This document shows, piece by piece, positions 14,693-16,601 of a DNA stretch of 16,601 nucleotides. Location: positions 1 to 16,601 of the forward strand of contig VXNG01000032.1 of assembly GCA_009840695.1 (NCBI GenBank). The letters are read 5' to 3'. Every line of letters begins with the position of its first letter. Position 1 is the stretch's first letter. Source of the DNA: Acidimicrobiaceae bacterium (lineage in GTDB: Bacteria > Actinomycetota > Acidimicrobiia > Acidimicrobiales > Aldehydirespiratoraceae). The notes under the pieces were generated by a model, which saw nothing but the letters and a program-made list of their open reading frames with translations, ran no database searches and had not been told where the DNA came from. A program made the translations under genes and the position numbers.

Positions 14693-14722
14693 TTGCTTGC
14701 CAGAAATGCCGATAACTAAAAT
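14693..14722 (+). promoter_or_regulatory. Candidate promoter of the aldo/keto reductase gene
   Basis: TAAAAT (14717-14722) is one base from the -10 consensus, and TTGCTT (14693-14698) sits 18 bp upstream as a weak -35. Transcription would start near 14729, just before the inverted repeat at 14733-14750. Confidence 0.45.
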
Positions 14723-14732
14723 GTCAGACGGT

Positions 14733-14750
14733 TTGGCATCTACGTGCCAA
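14733..14750. promoter_or_regulatory. Inverted repeat over the expected transcription start of the aldo/keto reductase gene
   Basis: TTGGCATCTACGTGCCAA has perfect 6-bp arms with a 6-bp spacer, and one more matching pair further out. It lies directly downstream of the -10 box, a classical repressor position, and differs from the GAAATCGATTTC sites, so a second regulator is implied. Which one is unknown. Confidence 0.5.
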
Positions 14751-14769
14751 CCGGCAGGCGGAGCTCCCT

Positions 14770-14776
14770 AGGAGGA
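14770..14776 (+). promoter_or_regulatory. Strong ribosome-binding site that decides the reductase start
   Basis: AGGAGGA, a nearly complete Shine-Dalgarno sequence, ends three bases before ATG 14780. It rules in favour of that ATG over the in-frame GTG at 14744, which would lie inside the inverted repeat. Confidence 0.75.
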
Positions 14777-14779
14777 ACA

Positions 14780-15793
14780 ATGACTGACATGGGTCCACGC
14801 CGTAGCTTCGGCACCACCGGTTTCGAGGTCTCGCCACTATGTCTCGGGACTATGCAACTGGGCTGGACGATCCCCGACGAGGATGACTGTTACGCCCTGC
14901 TGGACGCCTTCGTGGAGGCCGGCGGCAACTTCATCGACACCGCCAACATGTACGGCCCCAACCAGAACCTCCAGTCCTTCGCCAAGGGCGGCCACCGGGT
15001 GGGCGTCACCGAGACGATCATCGGCAACTGGATGAAGGATCGGGGCAACCGCGACGACGTAGTCGTGGCCACCAAGGTGCGGGCCCGGATGTGGGACGGG
15101 CCCGACGGCGAGGGTCTGCAGCGGGCCCATGTCGTTCCCGCCGTCGAGGACAGCCTCCGGCGCCTTCAGGTCGACAGCGTCGACATCCTCCTGGCCCATT
15201 TCCCCGACGCGACGCCCTTCGACGAGGTCATGGGCGTGATGGGGGAGCTGGTGACCGATGGCAAGGTCAAGACCATCGGATCGTCGAACTTCCCGGGACC
15301 GCTCATGGAGATGGCCAAGGCCGCGGCCGATGCCGGGGGCACCGCCCAGTGGACGTCGGTGCAGCCCCGCTACAGCATCGTGAACCGGGCCGAGTACGAG
15401 GCCGACCTGATGGAGTTCTGCGTCAACGAGGACGTCGCCTGCTTCCCGTTCAGCCCCCTCGCCGGAGGCTTTCTCACCGGCAAGTACCGCCGCGACGGAG
15501 CTCCCGACAGCGTGCGGGCCGGTTTCTGCGGCCAGTACATGACCGACGAGGGCTTCGATGTCATCGACGCGCTCTCAGATGTCGCCGCCGCCCACGGCTG
15601 CACCGTCGCGGAGGCCGCCATCGCCTGGGTGCTGCATCAGCCGCAGGTCGTGTCGAGCGTGGTGGGTGCCAACAGCCCCGAGCAGCTGAGCGCTTCCGTC
15701 AGGGGCGGCGCGATAGAACTCGACGCCGACGAGCTTGCCCGGCTCGACGCGGTCAGCTGGAACGAGTCCGAGGGCGAGTTCCTCTCCTGGTAG
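14780..15793 (+). CDS. Aldo/keto reductase
   Basis: NAD(P)H-dependent oxidoreductase of the AKR superfamily, 337 residues, reducing an aldehyde or ketone on a sugar-like or small carbonyl substrate. The catalytic tetrad is visible: Asp53 and Tyr58 in FIDTANMYG, Lys99 in VVATKV, His140 in DILLAHFPD. The later blocks KVKTIGSSNF, FSPLAGGFLTGKYRR and the C-terminal AIAWVLHQPQVVSSVVGA (cofactor-binding region) are standard for the YhdN/GSP69-like branch. It is transcribed away from the transporter operon and is followed after 48 nt by the amidinotransferase-family gene, without a terminator between, so the two probably form an operon. A link to the neighbouring uptake locus is suggested only by position. 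Its operator-like repeat differs from that of the transporter. Confidence 0.92.
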   Translation: MTDMGPRRSFGTTGFEVSPLCLGTMQLGWTIPDEDDCYALLDAFVEAGGNFIDTANMYGPNQNLQSFAKGGHRVGVTETIIGNWMKDRGNRDDVVVATKVRARMWDGPDGEGLQRAHVVPAVEDSLRRLQVDSVDILLAHFPDATPFDEVMGVMGELVTDGKVKTIGSSNFPGPLMEMAKAAADAGGTAQWTSVQPRYSIVNRAEYEADLMEFCVNEDVACFPFSPLAGGFLTGKYRRDGAPDSVRAGFCGQYMTDEGFDVIDALSDVAAAHGCTVAEAAIAWVLHQPQVVSSVVGANSPEQLSASVRGGAIELDADELARLDAVSWNESEGEFLSW

Positions 15794-15841
15794 CGCATAT
15801 CTCCACAAGTTCAACATCTTCGAGAGGAAAGGGAGCGCGCC

Positions 15842-16601
15842 ATGCCAACTCCTTATGAGAGCCGGATCCAGGAGCTCCAGGGACGCCTGAAGAACAAGGA
15901 GTTCAAGCTCGAGGACGTTCCCGGCTACCGGCATGGGCAAGCGCCCGACGCCGCGGTCTGGCACAACCTGGACTACCTCGACGTCTACCCGCAGTTGTAC
16001 GGGCGCGAGATGGGCAGCAACGGCATCGGGAAGCTCCGGGAGGTGGCGCTGACGACCATCACCCCCAATGAGAAGAACCCGATGATCGAGGACGATCCCG
16101 ACTTCTTCCACCAGTGGGAGCTTCCTTTCGACACGCTCGACATCCCGAAGATGCAGGATCAGAGCGCCCAGTACCAGCAGCTTCTCGAGGACAACGGGGT
16201 GGTCGTCCACCGGGTCGACTTCCCGGACCCGCCGGTGAGCCCGTTCGGTCCGATGACCTACATGTGGGCCACCCGGGAGCTGCTCGTCCTGCGGGGCGGC
16301 TCAGTGATCCCCAAGATGGGCTGGACGCCGTTCTCGGTGGGCCGGGGCGAATGGCTGGCGCTGTGGGCCTTCCAGAACCTCAGCGTGCCGCCGATACTCG
16401 CCATCACCGGCAAGGGCGTGTGCGAGGCAGGCCCCTGCTTCTTCCTGGCCGAGGACGTCTTTGTCGGCGCGCTGTCGGTCGCCTTCAACCAGGAGGGCCT
16501 CGACCAGCTCTACCCGACCGTGGCCCGCAGCGCGGGGCTCGACCCCGCCGGCGTGGCGGTCGGGACCATGAACTGGAACTGGCCGTGGTTCGTCGGCCCC
16601 C
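15842..16601 (+). CDS. Amidinotransferase / arginine-deiminase superfamily protein (3' end outside window)
   Basis: The frame is open from ATG 15842 to the window edge, giving 253 residues; AAAGGGAG lies six bases before the ATG. The fold is that of glycine amidinotransferase/DDAH enzymes, which act on guanidino groups. LREVALTT is the first core strand (about residue 65), and the Met-rich region TYMWATRELLVLRGGSVIPK (about 146-165) aligns with the RD(I/P)-containing segment of amidinotransferases. VCEAGPCFFLAEDVFVG (about 194-210) stands where the family has EGGD or DAAD. Relative to arginine deiminase, the substrate Asp of TRD is Glu here and the EGGD Asp is Pro, while the catalytic-position Glu is kept. 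The nucleophilic Cys lies beyond the edge. Activity and substrate are therefore open. Long N-terminal extension of ~55 residues. Confidence 0.75.
   Translation, partial: MPTPYESRIQELQGRLKNKEFKLEDVPGYRHGQAPDAAVWHNLDYLDVYPQLYGREMGSNGIGKLREVALTTITPNEKNPMIEDDPDFFHQWELPFDTLDIPKMQDQSAQYQQLLEDNGVVVHRVDFPDPPVSPFGPMTYMWATRELLVLRGGSVIPKMGWTPFSVGRGEWLALWAFQNLSVPPILAITGKGVCEAGPCFFLAEDVFVGALSVAFNQEGLDQLYPTVARSAGLDPAGVAVGTMNWNWPWFVGP

Noticed and set aside
14744..14779. GTG 14744 as start of the aldo/keto reductase
   Set aside because: It lies in the inverted repeat and has no ribosome-binding site, while ATG 14780 has AGGAGGA at good spacing and matches the usual N-terminus.
14531..14779. Riboswitch or small RNA in the divergent intergenic region
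   Set aside because: Apart from the promoters, palindrome and inverted repeat, no conserved riboswitch-like architecture or terminator could be made out by eye.

Overview
The window reads as a stretch of chromosome from a high-GC Gram-positive bacterium, most likely an actinobacterium and perhaps of the Acidimicrobiia type. The evidence is GC-rich DNA with frequent GTG/TTG starts, a lipoprotein signal ending AAACGDDD followed by a Thr/Pro/Ala/acidic linker, a luciferase-like (LLM) oxidoreductase, and a lacI gene that looks leaderless. The taxonomic call is inference; there is no rRNA or tRNA in the window. I see no mobile elements, CRISPR arrays or phage genes.

Left flank (1-2650): the 3' end of an FG-GAP/VCBS beta-propeller protein. 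Then a two-gene plus-strand unit: a tandem-duplicated GNAT-like protein whose second halves look recently homogenised, and an EamA/DMT exporter. A perfect 14-bp palindrome sits just upstream of the GNAT-like gene.

Core (2700-14530): a probable sugar-conjugate uptake and catabolism locus. On the minus strand lies a PfkB-family sugar kinase, transcribed away from a lacI-family regulator, which is followed by a small FSA/TalC-type transaldolase-family aldolase. The aldolase meets, stop codon to stop codon within a CTAG, the end of a long minus-strand operon. Read 5'->3' that operon encodes a family-5 solute-binding lipoprotein, a fused two-domain ABC ATPase, two Dpp/Opp-type permeases, a SIS-domain sugar isomerase/deglycase-like protein, an LLM-family oxidoreductase, and a protein probably built on an (alpha/alpha)6 barrel. 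The genes from the ATPase to the barrel protein abut or overlap. The kinase + SIS + aldolase set, with a peptide/opine-type importer, resembles Amadori-compound (fructosamine) catabolism: phosphorylate, deglycate, cleave. The substrate cannot be read from sequence.

Right flank (14780-16601): an aldo/keto reductase, divergent from the transporter operon, followed by the 5' part of an amidinotransferase-family gene cut by the window edge.

Regulation: the palindrome GAAATCGATTTC, of LacI-operator form with a central CG, occurs twice. One copy is in front of the GNAT-like/exporter unit. The other lies between the candidate -35 and -10 of the transporter operon. The simplest reading is that the local LacI protein controls both. 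A different inverted repeat covers the expected start of transcription of the aldo/keto reductase gene.
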